Assembly: GCA_041844915.1 (NCBI GenBank)
Contig: JBGZBY010000048.1
Coordinates: 4,504 to 68,503 of the forward strand
Reading direction: 5' to 3'
DNA from: W11650 sp041844915
GTDB taxonomy: Bacteria; Bacillota; Clostridia; Lachnospirales; Vallitaleaceae
DNA: 64,000 nucleotides
Under the pieces are notes generated by a model. That model searched no databases. It saw nothing but the letters and a program-made list of their open reading frames with translations, and was not told the DNA's origin. How positions within the stretch are numbered: position 1 is the first letter of the stretch; each line of letters begins with the position of its first letter. Positions 35,395 through 43,604 of this stretch are shown here, in pieces. Both the position numbers and the translations under genes were made by a program.

Positions 35395-36411
35395 ATGGAG
35401 CATAAAAGAATAAAAATTTTGGCGATTGAAACCTCTTGTGATGAAACCTCGGCGGCGGTGGTGGAAGATGGCAGGAGGATTCTTTCCAATATCATTTCCT
35501 CACAGATTACTTCCCATATGAAATTTGGCGGCGTTGTGCCGGAGCTGGCCTCGCGCATGCATATTGAGAAGATCGACCAAGTCATAGGGGAGGCGATGGC
35601 GAAAGCCGGCTGCCGTTTTGATGAGCTGTCGGCGATTGCGGTGACCTATGGACCGGGGCTGGTGGGAGCGCTTTTGGTAGGAGTAGCAGAGGCGAAGGCC
35701 TTGGCTTATGCGCTGGGACTGCCGCTGATTCCGGTTCATCATATCAGCGGTCATATCGCTGCCAACTATATTGAGGAGCCAATAATGGAGCCGCCCTTTT
35801 TGTGCTTGGTTGTTTCGGGAGGGCATACCCATTTAGTGAAAACCGAAGCCTACGGTCAGTATACGATTCTGGGGAAAACCAGAGATGACGCGATTGGGGA
35901 GGCTTTTGACAAAATTGCCAGAGAAGTTGGATTGGGCTATCCAGGCGGACCGAAGATTGATAGAGAGGCAAAGCAGGGAAAAGAGGACGCCATTGTTTTT
36001 CCCAAAGCTTATTTGGAAGAGGGAAGCTATGACTTCAGCTTTAGCGGCGTAAAATCGGCAGTGATAAATTATATGCACAGAGCAAGGCAAAAAGGCGAAG
36101 CGCTTTGCCGAGAGGACTTGGTGGCATCCTTCCAGAAGGCGGTTACGGATATTGTAATAGAAAAGACGATGCTGGCGGCAGAAGCGTATGGGTTGGATAA
36201 AATTGCTCTGGCCGGCGGTGTGGCTGCCAATTCCAGATTGCGGGCGGAAATGGAGAAGGCCTGCCGAAGCAGAGGATATTCTTTTCATGTGCCTTCTCTG
36301 GTCTATTGTACGGATAATGCGGCGATGATTGGAGTAGCGGCATATCATGATTTTTTGCAGGGGAAATTTGCCGAGCTTGATTTAAATGCTGTTCCGGGCT
36401 TAAAGCTATAG
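35395..36411 (+). CDS. tsaD: TsaD, tRNA N6-threonylcarbamoyladenosine transferase
   Basis: A 338-residue ASKHA protein that transfers the threonylcarbamoyl group to A37 of ANN-decoding tRNAs with TsaB and TsaE. It has AIETSCDETSAAVV, the metal-binding HHISGHIAAN (H116, H120), SGGHTHLV and GGVAANSRLR. TsaB is 4.4 kb upstream; tkt, rnz and an unknown gene separate them. tsaE is not in the window. Confidence 0.96.
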   Translation: MEHKRIKILAIETSCDETSAAVVEDGRRILSNIISSQITSHMKFGGVVPELASRMHIEKIDQVIGEAMAKAGCRFDELSAIAVTYGPGLVGALLVGVAEAKALAYALGLPLIPVHHISGHIAANYIEEPIMEPPFLCLVVSGGHTHLVKTEAYGQYTILGKTRDDAIGEAFDKIAREVGLGYPGGPKIDREAKQGKEDAIVFPKAYLEEGSYDFSFSGVKSAVINYMHRARQKGEALCREDLVASFQKAVTDIVIEKTMLAAEAYGLDKIALAGGVAANSRLRAEMEKACRSRGYSFHVPSLVYCTDNAAMIGVAAYHDFLQGKFAELDLNAVPGLKL

Positions 36412-36494
36412 GAGGAAGCGAGCTTTAAAATATTTGCGAAAAACAGCAGGAGGGGAGCCTGTCGGAATATGGAAAACGGAAAGGTAGGTATGAT

Positions 36495-37961
36495 TTGAGC
36501 ATTGTTATTTCTAAGTTAAAGGAAGTGCTGTCTTCGGTACTGCCGATTATTGTAATAGTATTGCTGCTTAATTTTACATTGGCGCCTTTGGGAGGAACGC
36601 TGCTTGTTCGTTTTTTGCTGGGCAGTGTGTTAGTGACCATGGGGCTGGCTCTTTTTCTGATAGGGGTAGATATCGGCATTACTCCGCTGGGCAGCTTAAC
36701 TGGACTGTCGCTGGCAAAAACAAATAAATTATGGATTGTTTTAATTGCCGGTCTGATATTGGGCTTTTTTATTTCGATTGCCGAGCCGGGACTGATGGTG
36801 CTTGCCAATCAGGTCGATCTGGTTACCGGCGGACAAATTTCTGGCCTAAGTATTTTGGTGGTGGTATCTGTTGGGCTGGCGGTTATGATATCCTTCGGCT
36901 TTTTGAGAATCTTCTATAATATTCCTCTTTATAAGGTTTTATTTGTCCTTTATATCATCGTATTTGGAATTTCTTTCTTTATTTCCCAAGAATTTTTGGC
37001 GATTGCCTTTGATTCGTCGGGAGCGACTACCGGTATTTTAGCAGTTCCCTTTATCCTGTCGCTTTCTGTTGGTATTTCCAAATTAAAAAAGGACAGTAAG
37101 GCTTCGGAAAAGGACAGCTTTGGTTTGGTGGCGATTGCTTCGACTGGTGCGATTCTGGGAGTGATGCTGTTGAACATTTTTTCCGGAGCGACCGAATTTG
37201 TCGGTGGCGGAGAGTCGGACATTATACAGCTTCAGCCCTTTGGCGAGCTGGTTGGAACTTACTTTAAGGAAAGTATTATGGCGGTGCTGCCGCTGTTCGT
37301 GATTTTGCTGGTTTTACAAAAGGTATCGTTTAAGCTGTCAAAAAGGGAGCTTCGTAAGCTGCTGACCGGCTTTTTATTTGCTTTTTTCGGACTGTTTGTA
37401 TTTATGCTGGGAGTAAACGGAGGCTTTATGAATGTAGGTGCGACGATCGGCAACCGACTGGCGCTTTTGGACAATAAGATATATATTACAGTGATAGGGC
37501 TGATTTTGGGTGTTGCAACTATTTTAGCGGAGCCGGCGGTCTATGTTTTGACGCATCAGATTGAGGATGTTACCAGCGGCTATGTCAATCGCAAGGCGGT
37601 GCTGTTTTCGCTGGCAGTAGGAGTTGGCTTGGCAGTTGCGCTGTCAGTCATCCGTATTTTGGTGCCGGGAATACGGCTGTGGCATTATCTCCTGCCCAGC
37701 TATGCGATTTGTCTGGGGCTGATGTTTTTTACGCCAAAGCTGTTTGTGGGTATTGCCTTTGACGCAGGCGGAGTAGCGACTGGACCGATGACGGCAACCT
37801 TTATTCTGGCGTTTATTCAGGGAGCGGCTCAGGCGTTTGAGGGAGCGGATCTCATGGCGGATGGCTTCGGCATGATTGCTATGGTGGCGACGATGCCGAT
37901 TATTACCTTGCAGCTTTTGGGATTGATATTCAAGATGAAATCAAAAGGAGCGGAGAACTAG
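36495..37961 (+). CDS. DUF1538 membrane protein (duplicated permease)
   Basis: A 488-residue polytopic protein made of two homologous halves (about 1-230 and 240-488), each with the pattern G-x-D/N-x-G plus SIAEPGLMVL or TILAEPAVYVLTHQIEDVTSG and AFDSSGATTG or AFDAGGVATGPMT. This is the DUF1538 family, predicted transporters. TTG start 36495 has AGGTAGG 6 bases upstream. The PII-like gene begins 3 bases later, so the permease is probably PII-controlled. Confidence 0.88.
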   Translation: MSIVISKLKEVLSSVLPIIVIVLLLNFTLAPLGGTLLVRFLLGSVLVTMGLALFLIGVDIGITPLGSLTGLSLAKTNKLWIVLIAGLILGFFISIAEPGLMVLANQVDLVTGGQISGLSILVVVSVGLAVMISFGFLRIFYNIPLYKVLFVLYIIVFGISFFISQEFLAIAFDSSGATTGILAVPFILSLSVGISKLKKDSKASEKDSFGLVAIASTGAILGVMLLNIFSGATEFVGGGESDIIQLQPFGELVGTYFKESIMAVLPLFVILLVLQKVSFKLSKRELRKLLTGFLFAFFGLFVFMLGVNGGFMNVGATIGNRLALLDNKIYITVIGLILGVATILAEPAVYVLTHQIEDVTSGYVNRKAVLFSLAVGVGLAVALSVIRILVPGIRLWHYLLPSYAICLGLMFFTPKLFVGIAFDAGGVATGPMTATFILAFIQGAAQAFEGADLMADGFGMIAMVATMPIITLQLLGLIFKMKSKGAEN

Positions 37962-37963
37962 AT

Positions 37964-38635
37964 ATGATAAATTTTACGGAAGCATCTTGTTTTGAATTGA
38001 TTTATGCAATTGTCAGCTATGGAATGGGCAGCAAATTTATGCATAAAGCAAAGGAGTACGGGGTTCGGGGAGGAACCATCCTGCCGGCAAAGGGAACCGT
38101 TCAAAATGCAGTTCTAAACTTTTTTTCTTTATATGACGAAAGAAAAGAAATCGTGATATTGGGCATGGATCGAAAAACGGCGGAAAGCGCGATGGAAAAG
38201 CTGAGCCGAGATTTTCATTTTGAAAAGCCGCATAAGGGAATTGCTTTTTCCACGCCGATGTGCGCGATCATAGGAAGCCATCAAATCACAGATGATGTCA
38301 GTGAGAAAAAAGAAAGTGAGGATAAAAAAATGTATCAGTTGATTACGACGATTGTAAATAGAGGAAAGGCAGAGGAGGTTATAGATGCTGCGAAAGCAGC
38401 GGGCTCTAAGGGAGGAACGATTATTAATGCCAGAGGCTCCGGTGTACATGAAACGATGAAGCTTTTTAATATGGAGATTGAGCCGGAAAAGGAAATTGTG
38501 CTTATTCTGTCGCAAAGAGAGGTAACTGGCGGTATTGTTGCCTCCATTCGGAAGAATCTGGATATTGACAAGCCCGGCAACGGTATTATTTTTATTCAGG
38601 AGGTCAGCCAAGCCTACGGAATATACAGCGAGTAA
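37964..38635 (+). CDS. Tandem PII-like signalling protein
   Basis: A 223-residue protein with two PII-type ferredoxin-like domains (about 1-105 and 120-223). Both repeat the pattern GGTI(L/I)xA(K/R)G, EKEIV(I/L)x(L) and KPxxGI(A/I)F. The linker is charged (SEKKESEDKK). PII trimers normally sense ATP/ADP and 2-oxoglutarate and gate transporters such as AmtB. Here the partner is presumably the DUF1538 protein just upstream. Confidence 0.85.
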   Translation: MINFTEASCFELIYAIVSYGMGSKFMHKAKEYGVRGGTILPAKGTVQNAVLNFFSLYDERKEIVILGMDRKTAESAMEKLSRDFHFEKPHKGIAFSTPMCAIIGSHQITDDVSEKKESEDKKMYQLITTIVNRGKAEEVIDAAKAAGSKGGTIINARGSGVHETMKLFNMEIEPEKEIVLILSQREVTGGIVASIRKNLDIDKPGNGIIFIQEVSQAYGIYSE

Positions 38636-38806
38636 TCAGAGTGTTAAAGAGGGGTGGTACTGGAGAAGCTGAATCAATAAAAAGCAGGATTTTATAGAAA
38701 AGCTGTAAAAGGAAGTATTGGGAATTCTAATATAAATTTAGAGGGCTGGTAAAGAAAGGAATCGGAAAATTCTTCTTGCAACAGCAGGATTCTATGAAAA
38801 AAGTGC

Positions 38807-38835
38807 TTGACATACAAAGTTCTTTATGATATTCT
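38807..38835 (+). promoter_or_regulatory. Promoter of the tRNA-Ser pair
   Basis: Consensus TTGACA (38807-38812), 17-base spacer, TATTCT (38830-38835) with TGA before it (extended -10). Transcription would begin about 20 bases before the first tRNA. Confidence 0.75.
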
Positions 38836-38862
38836 ACATTAGTGCTTGTGAGAAGCGTCAAT

Positions 38863-38948
38863 GGAGAGGTGTCCGAGTGGCTTAAGGAGCTAGTCTTGAA
38901 AACTAGTGACTCCGAAAGGAGCCGGGGGTTCAAATCCCTTCCTCTCCG
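38863..38948 (+). tRNA. tRNA-Ser (anticodon TGA)
   Basis: Acceptor stem GGAGAGG/CCTCTCC plus discriminator G. Anticodon stem CTAGT/ACTAG encloses the loop CTTGAAA with anticodon TGA. A long variable arm (class II, Ser type) and T-loop GTTCAAATC are present. CCA is not encoded. Confidence 0.95.
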
Positions 38949-38957
38949 TTATAATCT

Positions 38958-39045
38958 GGAGAAGTACCCAAGCGGCTGAAGGGGCTCCCCTGGAAAGGGA
39001 GTAGATCGTTAACGCGGTGCGAGGGTTCAAATCCCTCCTTCTCCG
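38958..39045 (+). tRNA. tRNA-Ser (anticodon GGA)
   Basis: Acceptor stem GGAGAAG/CTTCTCC plus discriminator G. Anticodon stem CTCCC/GGGAG encloses CTGGAAA, anticodon GGA. Long variable arm (TCGTTAACGCGG region) and T-loop GTTCAAATC. CCA not encoded; 9 bases after the first tRNA. Confidence 0.95.
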
Positions 39046-39047
39046 TC

Positions 39048-39093
39048 AAACTGCTATGATTAATGTAGAAGCATTGGTCATAGCGGTTTTTTT
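39048..39093 (+). terminator. Intrinsic terminator after the tRNA pair
   Basis: Arms AACTGCTATGA (39049-39059) and TCATAGCGGTT (39078-39088) pair with one G-U, followed by a run of T to 39093. Confidence 0.85.
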
Positions 39094-39244
39094 ATAGGAA
39101 AGAGATGGAAATATCTTTGCCGATGATAAGGCCTGGCAGAGAGCTTTTACTGCGGCAAGGAAAATCGGAAAATGACTGTAAGCAAAGACTTGCTTGCAGC
39201 AGAAATATTTTGAAAATTTAAAAACAGAACAGGAGGTAAGAGAA

Positions 39245-39598
39245 ATGCCCGATTTTTTGGAATTATTAAAAAATACAGGAAAGCTGGCTGCGCTGATTTA
39301 CGCAAATGCTGCGGCGGCGGAAGAAAGGAAGGGTCTTACTTTATTTGAAATAAAGAGCTTAACCACCTCAGACATTGTCTTTTATATCGGCGTTGCGGTC
39401 ATTACAATCTCAATCGTTGCGCTTTTGATTTGGAGAACGATGAAGCTTTATCGGGAATCCTTTAAAAATACGGATCTTCCCGTGGAAACGATCAAGCTGC
39501 ATGTCAAGACGGAGGAAGAAAAGCAAAACGAGAAAAAATACGAGGAAGAGGTAGAGGCGTTTTTAAAGAAAAAGCGGTATATCAAAGGCAGAAAGTAA
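39245..39598 (+). CDS. Small single-span membrane protein, unknown
   Basis: A 117-residue protein: short amphipathic N-terminus, one membrane helix (about 43-64, SDIVFYIGVAVITISIVALLIW), then a highly charged Lys/Glu tail. AGGAGG lies 8 bases before ATG 39245; the upstream 17 codons of the frame have no ribosome site. Its own terminator follows at 39612. Not recognised; a single unit between the tRNAs and the Tad-like locus. Confidence 0.65.
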   Translation: MPDFLELLKNTGKLAALIYANAAAAEERKGLTLFEIKSLTTSDIVFYIGVAVITISIVALLIWRTMKLYRESFKNTDLPVETIKLHVKTEEEKQNEKKYEEEVEAFLKKKRYIKGRK

Positions 39599-39611
39599 AG
39601 CGAAAAAAGGG

Positions 39612-39646
39612 AGATTCAAGGCGGATAGCTTTGAATCTTTCTCTTT
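39612..39646 (+). terminator. Intrinsic terminator of the small membrane protein gene
   Basis: Arms AGATTCAAGGC (39612-39622) and GCTTTGAATCT (39628-39638) with one G-U pair and a 5-base loop, followed by a T-rich run. Confidence 0.8.
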
Positions 39647-39680
39647 AGCAGCTTAAAAACGGAAATGAGAGGAAAAGGCT

Positions 39681-39907
39681 ATGGATATTGATATTCGGCG
39701 CTTGGGGCTGATTGATTTTCTGTTTAGGGCATATAAGCTTCTGCTTACGACTCCGCGGGATAGTGGCTTTACCAGCTGATTTGATACAATTCTCTATTTG
39801 ATGAAGCAGATTATTCCAATGTAAAAAGTGTTCAGGAAAAATACGGAGCCATTTATTTTTTTGATATGTTCTATCATGTGTATCTGAAAAAATATGGAGA
39901 GAGGTGA
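39681..39907 (+). pseudogene. Probable decayed gene remnant
   Basis: An ATG at 39681 opens 32 codons with a protein-like sequence (MDIDIRRLGLIDFLFRAYKLL), then stops. In frame 2, codons from 39785 to 39907 read as a normal-looking C-terminus (YNSLFDEADYSNVKSVQEKY, then GAIYFFDMFYHVYLKKYGER) without a start. Two coding-like pieces in different frames suggest a frameshifted, shortened gene. The family is not recognised. Confidence 0.35.
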
Positions 39908-40003
39908 AGGACTTGTTTTGTCAGGTTACGGTAAATATCGGGATTTAAAGATTTTAAGGGAAAGCAAAAAATATAAATAAATTTCTGGAGAAGATGGAAA
40001 AAG

Positions 40004-40029
40004 GGAGCAGTTTCTGCTCCTCTTTTTTT
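40004..40029 (+). terminator. Intrinsic terminator
   Basis: GGAGCAG (40004-40010), TTT loop, CTGCTCC (40014-40020), then TCTTTTTTT. It would end transcription of the decayed gene upstream. Confidence 0.85.
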
Positions 40030-40465
40030 GGAAATTTTTGTTAAACTAAAAGTATAAATATCAAATCTGGCTTTGTGCAGGAACAAAAGTAATGGAGCAA
40101 AGATCAATGAAAAAGGAGGCTTAAGCGGGTTGCCGCCAGGAAGGGAATTCGATGTATTTGCCAGCAGGTCGGAGGCTAGGAGTTTTTATTATTCATAGAA
40201 AACAATGGATTGCACAAGGAGGAAATGATGTAATAGCTATGATTCTAAATTTCCGGAAAATTTTTTATGAGGCGTCAGTTCGGCGGCTTGGCAGTATCTT
40301 TTGTCTGTACCTATTTTTAGGAAAAAAGCGGCGCGGGATAAGAAGCAATCGTCAGAATAATTTGATAAAAAAGGGTGCGGAGCATACTTTGAAAAAAGGC
40401 CTGAGAAAGATCTATCATAAAGAAGAATCCATCTCCATGAAATAGGGGATAGATTTTTAATGTAT

Positions 40466-40538
40466 TTCTAATCTGCTTCTAATTATATTATAATGAAATT
40501 CCACAATTAGCGGACGATTTTTTTTCTTTGTTTTGATA
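40466..40538 (+). promoter_or_regulatory. Upstream element of the Tad-like operon, shared with comEA
   Basis: TAATCTG (about 40469), TATAAT (40489-40494), then ATTCCACAA with TTAGCGGACGATTTT (40498-40521) and TTTTGATA (40531-40538). The last two blocks also occur, in the same order, at 20380-20408. Confidence 0.5.
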
Positions 40539-40661
40539 GGATAAAGTTGTAAGACGGCGAAGCCGGAAAAAATCTTATGGTAGAAGAAGCGAGAGAGCTT
40601 CCCGATGCAGAAGGGATTTTGGATAGGAACGCCTGAAAAATGGGAGAAGCGGAGGAAGCAA

Positions 40662-43604
40662 ATGAAAAAAAACAGAGGCAGCATTACCCTTTTTATGAGT
40701 ATTGTATATTTAACGCTGGTTGCTTTTGCTTTGGGGCTGGTTGAGGCGTATCGCTTGCAGTATCTTTATGCCAAGCAGGAAATCTTGGGAAGGTTGGCGC
40801 TGCATAATATCAAGGCAGACTATATCGCCGGAATCATGGAGGAATACGGACTGCTGTTTTACCACGAGGCCTTGGCGGACGGCGAAGATACTCTAAAAAA
40901 GACCAATCAGATATTTTTTGAAGATCAGGCGGCAGGCTCTTATTTTCAAGACTTTTTGGCAGGGCAGGAGCAGGGCGATTATTATCATTTTCCATATTTT
41001 AGGGTGGAGAATTCAGTGCTGGAAAAGGAAAAGCGAGAAATGGGCTATCAGGATTTAATGGATGCCAGAGCAGAAGCGATTCTCTTTGCCCGAGATAAGC
41101 TTCCTTTTACTATGGCACAGCCATGGCTGGAAAAGCTTCAGATCTGGCAGAAAAGTAGGAAAGCAGAGGAATGGCTGAAAAAGAAGGAGGTGATTTTAAA
41201 AAAATTTCAGGAGGGCGATCAGCGGATACGCAGATTATATCGCTATCTGGATGGAGTGGAAATTGAAGCCGGAACGCAGGCGGCGCGGATTGTCGGAATA
41301 GGAGTCAATTCCTTTAATGCGCAGGAGCGCTCCGAGGAGCGGAAGAAAAGCGAGATCAATACCCGAGGTGACCTGCCACAGGGATTAAAAGAAGAAATGC
41401 TGCAAGGGCAGTATAATGCTACGGCGATAGTGAAGGAAATCGAGGGCTTTGTTGCGGACGGCATGGGCATTGTTGACGAGTATCTGCCCTTTGCGCCAGA
41501 GCTGGAAATAGCCGAACGCTATATGCTTCAGGCAGAAATGAATCAGGCGCTTTCCGAGCATAAGCGGAAGATGAAAGCCCGACTACAGCCCTTTTATGAG
41601 CTGACTGACGCATATCGCAATGCCGAGCGTCTGGCGGAGGAGATTGCCGATGTACATACAAGACAGATACCGGAGATGAAGCAGTTTTTGACAGAGCTGG
41701 AGCAGGCGGATATCAGCCCTACGGTTAAAGGCGCGTTAAGGCATGAGATAGAGCAGCTTTTATGGCAGTGCGACGCGGACAACAGCATGAGCCGAATTGG
41801 TAATTTTAAATATCTGCGAGAAAAGCTGCGGGAGGAAAAAGAAAACTTTTTGAACATCCTACAGGGGATTCAAAGCTTTTATCAGAAAGGAGAAGGAATT
41901 CTTGCTGACTATGAAAGGGCTTTAAGCTCGGAACGGGAATGGCCGGAGGAGCGTATGAGAAAGTGGCTGGAAGCGGGAGAAGCGCTGCTTTTGGTGGAGG
42001 GCTATTTTTATTTTCCCCTCTCTTATCATGGCTATAAAGAAAACGAAGCAGGTGAAAGCAGTGAAAGCCTTGAATCAAAGCAAAATGAAATCAAAGGGCA
42101 GGCAGAGCGCCAATTAGCAGAGTTTTTGATTCTTGACAGGGAGAAAATTGTCAACGCTGACCGCCTGCCATCGGCCTTGGCAGGCGAGGTGCCTGTCGGA
42201 AGCATCAGCATTTCAGACGAGCATTTGCAGCAGGCGGAAAAGGCATGGAAGGAGCTGACGGAGGATTTCATTGTCAATGAATATTATTTCATGGTGTTTT
42301 CACATTTTGCGCTTCAGCCGGAGGATGAGTTGGCAATTTCCGGCTATGCCAAAAGCGATCATGCCAGAAAGGGAGAGTTGGAATATTTGCTGTTCGGCGG
42401 CGCGGAGGAAGCGGCAAACCAAGGAGCGATGATTGGTGCATTGTTTGGAATTCGGCTGCTATTTAATGTGCTTGCCCTGATTTCGGACGCGGCTAAGATG
42501 GCGACCGTTAATTCGCTGGCGGCAGCGATTGCCGGCTGGTGGAGCTTGGGAGCTGGAGCGGCGGTTGTCGCGGGAGCTATTGTGGCGCTATGGTCGGCAC
42601 TGGAAACGGGAGCGGATATTTTTATGCTGTTTCGCGGACAAAGAGTTCCCTTGATAAAAACGCCGGCAACCTGGTATACCTCTTTGCAGGGAGCGCTGTC
42701 CGGCTTGGCCATGGAAGGAGTCGACGCTTTGGCGGATGCTGCTGAAAAGGGATTGACTGAGGGGATAGAGGCTGTGCAGGACAATCTCAATGAAGCGGGA
42801 GCCAGCTTGACCGGAGAGCTTCGTTATTATCTGGAAAATCGCACGGCGGAGCGGGCGGAGGAATTGCGGGCGGAGGTGAAGAAGCTGGATCTGCTGATTC
42901 GCCGGAATGTTGAGGATGCGGTGCGGGCAAAGCTTCAGGGCTATCCGATCGCGAAAGAGAAAGCAGAGCAAGAGCTGGTTCAGCTGGGGCTGAGCCAAGA
43001 GCAGGCGAAAAACCTTATAGAAAAGGCGTTTCAGTCTTTAGAAGGAAAAGCGGCGGAATGGATAGAGGAAAATTATACCAAAAGGATAGAAGCGGCAGAA
43101 CAAGCGATTCAGTCGGCGCAGGCGGAAATTGAAAAAGTGCTTCGCGAAGCGGAAGAAAAGGGCTTGACGGCGATGCGGGAGAAGCTAAAGGAGCTGGCAG
43201 AGGAGTTTTCCAGACTGGGGAAGGAGGAAATCAAAAAACAGAAGGAAGCGCTGAAAAGAAAAATTGATCAGAAATGGAAATCTGTTGCTAAGGAGGAAAA
43301 TGCGGATTCTCCAAAGACCTGGAGGGATTATCTGGGTATGAACTATGCGGATTATTTACGTTTGTTTTTATTGCTTGATTTTGTGCCGGATCAGGTAAAA
43401 TGGCTGCGGGCGCTGGATCTGATTCAGCAGAATCAACAGCAGAGCATACCGGATTTTTATTTGATGGATTGCGAGAGAAGCTTTGAAATTCGCTCGGAAG
43501 CCACATATCAGCCGAGCTTTTATCCTTTCGGCAGAAGGGGGCTTTTCGGGGAATGGCTGGAAAATAAATATCGAATCGAGGTATATGCGGAGGGGGGATA
43601 TTAG
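40662..43604 (+). CDS. Large DUF5702-like/TadG-like surface or pilus-associated protein
   Basis: A 980-residue protein. The N-terminus RGSITLFMSIVYLTLVAFALGLVEAYRLQYLYAKQEILGRL resembles prepilin-type class proteins of the DUF5702/TadG group: charged head, Gly-Ser, then a hydrophobic helix. A long helical region follows; around residues 590-660 there is an Ala/Gly-rich hydrophobic stretch, then coiled coil (about 720-870) with many Lys/Glu. ATG 40662 has GGAGGA 5 bases upstream; the frame extends 19 codons further. It leads the cluster with two TadE-like proteins and a prepilin peptidase, suggesting export or assembly by that system. Confidence 0.7.
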   Translation: MKKNRGSITLFMSIVYLTLVAFALGLVEAYRLQYLYAKQEILGRLALHNIKADYIAGIMEEYGLLFYHEALADGEDTLKKTNQIFFEDQAAGSYFQDFLAGQEQGDYYHFPYFRVENSVLEKEKREMGYQDLMDARAEAILFARDKLPFTMAQPWLEKLQIWQKSRKAEEWLKKKEVILKKFQEGDQRIRRLYRYLDGVEIEAGTQAARIVGIGVNSFNAQERSEERKKSEINTRGDLPQGLKEEMLQGQYNATAIVKEIEGFVADGMGIVDEYLPFAPELEIAERYMLQAEMNQALSEHKRKMKARLQPFYELTDAYRNAERLAEEIADVHTRQIPEMKQFLTELEQADISPTVKGALRHEIEQLLWQCDADNSMSRIGNFKYLREKLREEKENFLNILQGIQSFYQKGEGILADYERALSSEREWPEERMRKWLEAGEALLLVEGYFYFPLSYHGYKENEAGESSESLESKQNEIKGQAERQLAEFLILDREKIVNADRLPSALAGEVPVGSISISDEHLQQAEKAWKELTEDFIVNEYYFMVFSHFALQPEDELAISGYAKSDHARKGELEYLLFGGAEEAANQGAMIGALFGIRLLFNVLALISDAAKMATVNSLAAAIAGWWSLGAGAAVVAGAIVALWSALETGADIFMLFRGQRVPLIKTPATWYTSLQGALSGLAMEGVDALADAAEKGLTEGIEAVQDNLNEAGASLTGELRYYLENRTAERAEELRAEVKKLDLLIRRNVEDAVRAKLQGYPIAKEKAEQELVQLGLSQEQAKNLIEKAFQSLEGKAAEWIEENYTKRIEAAEQAIQSAQAEIEKVLREAEEKGLTAMREKLKELAEEFSRLGKEEIKKQKEALKRKIDQKWKSVAKEENADSPKTWRDYLGMNYADYLRLFLLLDFVPDQVKWLRALDLIQQNQQQSIPDFYLMDCERSFEIRSEATYQPSFYPFGRRGLFGEWLENKYRIEVYAEGGY

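Larger units (their letters stand above)
39908..40661. other. Intergenic region upstream of the Tad-like operon
   Basis: About 750 bases without a convincing gene. It holds a terminator (40004-40029), a 97-codon open frame with no ribosome site or known similarity (40152-40445, not accepted), a consensus TATAAT at 40489, and the element shared with the comEA upstream region (40498-40538). Confidence 0.6.

Noticed and set aside
40152..40445. 97-codon open frame upstream of the Tad-like operon
   Set aside because: No ribosome site, mixed composition, no recognisable motif; lies in a promoter-bearing gap.
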